Of a stretch of 64,000 nt of DNA, positions 62,052 through 64,000 are shown piece after piece (the first letter of the stretch is position 1; every line of letters starts with the position of its first letter). Origin of the DNA: Plasmodium malariae (taxonomy: Eukaryota > Apicomplexa > Aconoidasida > Haemosporida > Plasmodiidae); NCBI RefSeq assembly GCF_900090045.1, contig NC_041782.1:2695001-2759000 (forward strand). The letters run 5' to 3'. Made by a program: the position numbers and the translations under genes. The notes under the pieces are model-generated. The model saw only the letters and a list, made by a program, of their open reading frames with translations. It was not told the DNA's origin and made no database searches.

Positions 62052-64000
62052 TATCTATAAGTTCCCATTTTATATACATAAATAATAAGTATACATTTAA
62101 TTGCTTTTATTTGAACGATGGTTCTTCTCTTAGCTGACCATTTTGATATGCAATAAACAAAATAGACGCTAATATTTGCTTTGTTCATTTGAATATTATT
62201 ATTTCCTTTTCTTTGTTTATTATATTATTTTTAATCCTTAATAAATTGTTGTGTTTTACGTATATATTTTGTATATAACTATATTTTTATGAAAAATACT
62301 ATATATGCTTAAAAATTAATATAGAAAATAACAGTTTATATTATTTTGTTGTCATGATGTGTGAATTTTGATTTTTACTGTAAAATATAGTGTTCATATT
62401 TTTTTATCTTGTACTCAACTAAATGAATGTTTGATAAGGTAATTAAAATAGTGTATTATTTGTATCTAATTAAAAGTAAATGTGTCTTTTGATTAATATG
62501 AAAATTCAAGAAATTTGAATGTAGTTATATAGTTATATCTTTTATTTTGTTTAAATAAACAAAACTAATTAATTATAGATTCAATAGAGTTAATTTTTTA
62601 TGTCTAAATTGACGTGTAATATAAAGATACTTTGTGTAAGCTAAAAATAAATTTTCAAAAAGGAAACCATTGAAACATAATAAATTATTTTATGTGAGAA
62701 TTTTAAAATAATATATATAGTAGTTACTTTTAATTATTTTTTTCTTTTGATGTTTTTTATTATTATGAAATAATTTGTTTAGTTAATACTTAAAATTTAT
62801 AAAAGTATAAAAAGGCGTAAATTATTTTTAGGATATTTTATAGTAGTAAATAAATTTAAACAGCTTTTTTCTTTTATTAACAATTTTATTGTGATATAAA
62901 CTCTAATTGTCTTATTAATATTATTAAAATTTACATATTATTATTACGTATATTATATAGTTAATATTACTTTCTGTTATATAATATAACATACAATTTT
63001 TTTTTTTTAGTTGGTTTTGAATGAGTTCGCTTAATAACATATATACATAAAAAAAAAACAAAATATTTAGTAAATAAAATATCTTATTTTACATATATTA
63101 GTTCTACTTGTTACATATAATTAATGAATCATTAATTTTATGATGGTCTAATTTAGTAGACTTTTTTTTTTTTTTTTGGATTATGATTATATTGAATAAT
63201 TATATATAAAACCGTATCAACTATGAATTTGTTAAATATTTTTTAGCCATAGGAAATTAAATGATAAAAATAAGTACCAATTATATATTATAGTTAAATG
63301 AAAAATATGTCACTGTAAGAAAAATTGCAAATGAATCCTGAAATGATAAGTTTTAATAGAATTATTAGCAGTAATAGAGTAATGAACAAGAACAAATTTC
63401 TGTACAGTAAAGATCATTCTAAAAATGTTACTTAAAGAAACAGTAATATAATAACATTTTGAATTTAAATATATATGTTATGACATCATATTATTTTAAA
63501 CAAAATTATAAAATAAAATAAGCTATACTCCACCGTTATATAATATTAATAACGGTATATATTAGAAAAAACATGAACTACTATTATAAAGGTTTTAATT
63601 AAGATAAATGAATACTATAAATGATGCCGTATTAAAAAGATATAAAAAATTAATGGATTAATATATACATATATATATATTAATTAAAATATTTTCCTAT
63701 ATACAAAAAATACATATGAATAAATATTTATGAAATAAACCTATTAATGTGTGATATATCCATTTATTCAATGGAAGAATATTTATTTAGCTAAAAATTG
63801 AAATTTTTTTATAAATGATATTTCCATTTAGATGAAAGTGTATAATTAATTATGACTGATATAAATGTTTTTAATAAATATATCATTTAAAAATAAAATT
63901 TAGCAGAAAAAGGAATAATCCTAAAATGTCAAACCATATACTTGACATGATGATTTAAAAACTATTGATTAGATAAAAGATTATAGTTTTATCTAACTTC
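62052..64000. other. AT-rich 3' flank and end of window
   Basis: This is the 3' flank of the exported-protein gene, then A/T-rich DNA to the window end. Only the short open frame at 63331-63435 stands out. No telomere-type GGGTTYA repeats are seen. Confidence 0.6.
63331..63435 (+). other. Short coding-like open frame, 34 aa
   Basis: ATG to TAA reads MNPEMISFNRIISSNRVMNK then NKFLYSKDHSKNVT, with varied codons unlike the flanks. It could be a scrap of a decayed exported-protein gene. No leader exon, splice site or family motif is seen. Confidence 0.2.

Noticed and set aside
1..64000. Telomere repeats, tRNA, rRNA, CRISPR arrays, centromere or bacterial-type operons
   Set aside because: None seen. 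The (AT)n and homopolymer runs are ordinary Plasmodium intergenic DNA and too short and scattered for a centromere call.

Overview
The window looks like a subtelomeric block of a human malaria-type Plasmodium, most likely Plasmodium malariae or a near relative. It is very AT-rich. No housekeeping gene is visible, and there is no tRNA, rRNA or telomere repeat. Nearly all recognisable genes belong to variable or exported families with a short first exon: STP1, PIR, fam-m and a fam-l relic. To my knowledge fam-l and fam-m are expanded in P. malariae, and STP1 in P. malariae and P. ovale. Family assignments rest on recognised sequence patterns, not on a database search.

Layout: 1-405 holds the 3' end of a decayed fam-l gene. 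4685-5655 (+) is an intact two-exon fam-m gene. 9583-12185 (-) is a four-exon STP1 gene. 18451-19287 (+) is a two-exon exported protein related to fam-m. 25348-27933 (+) is a second four-exon STP1 gene. 30273-32122 (-) is a three-exon PIR gene. 37190-38009 (-) is a two-exon putative exported protein with one C-terminal membrane segment. 44983-46012 (+) is a fam-m pseudogene. 49123-49933 (+), 56003-56961 (+, fam-m) and 61282-62051 (+) are three more two-exon exported-type genes. Genes are 2-7 kb apart in DNA that is mostly A/T.

The exported-type genes on the + strand share one architecture. Exon 1 has 29 codons and encodes a hydrophobic leader. A phase-0 intron follows, then a large exon 2 with a PEXEL or PEXEL-like site about 20 residues in and two C-terminal membrane segments. 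The exon 2 bodies differ between genes, so the leader exon and its 5' flank behave like a reusable cassette. The STP1 genes share identical exon phases, identical lengths for exons 1, 3 and 4, and a conserved 42-nt leader just upstream of the start codon. The products are expected to act in or on the infected red cell; this is family knowledge, not something the sequence proves.

Between the genes are several degraded coding relics (about 13.3, 20.7, 21.5, 34.1 and 41.0 kb) and an approximately 2.9-kb ancient duplication (about 15.3-18.2 kb and 51.4-54.3 kb). One copy lies in front of a live gene; the other has no gene after it. No wholly new biological system is evident. The best leads are the duplicated promoter block, the shared leader cassette, the STP1 leader and the unidentified relics.
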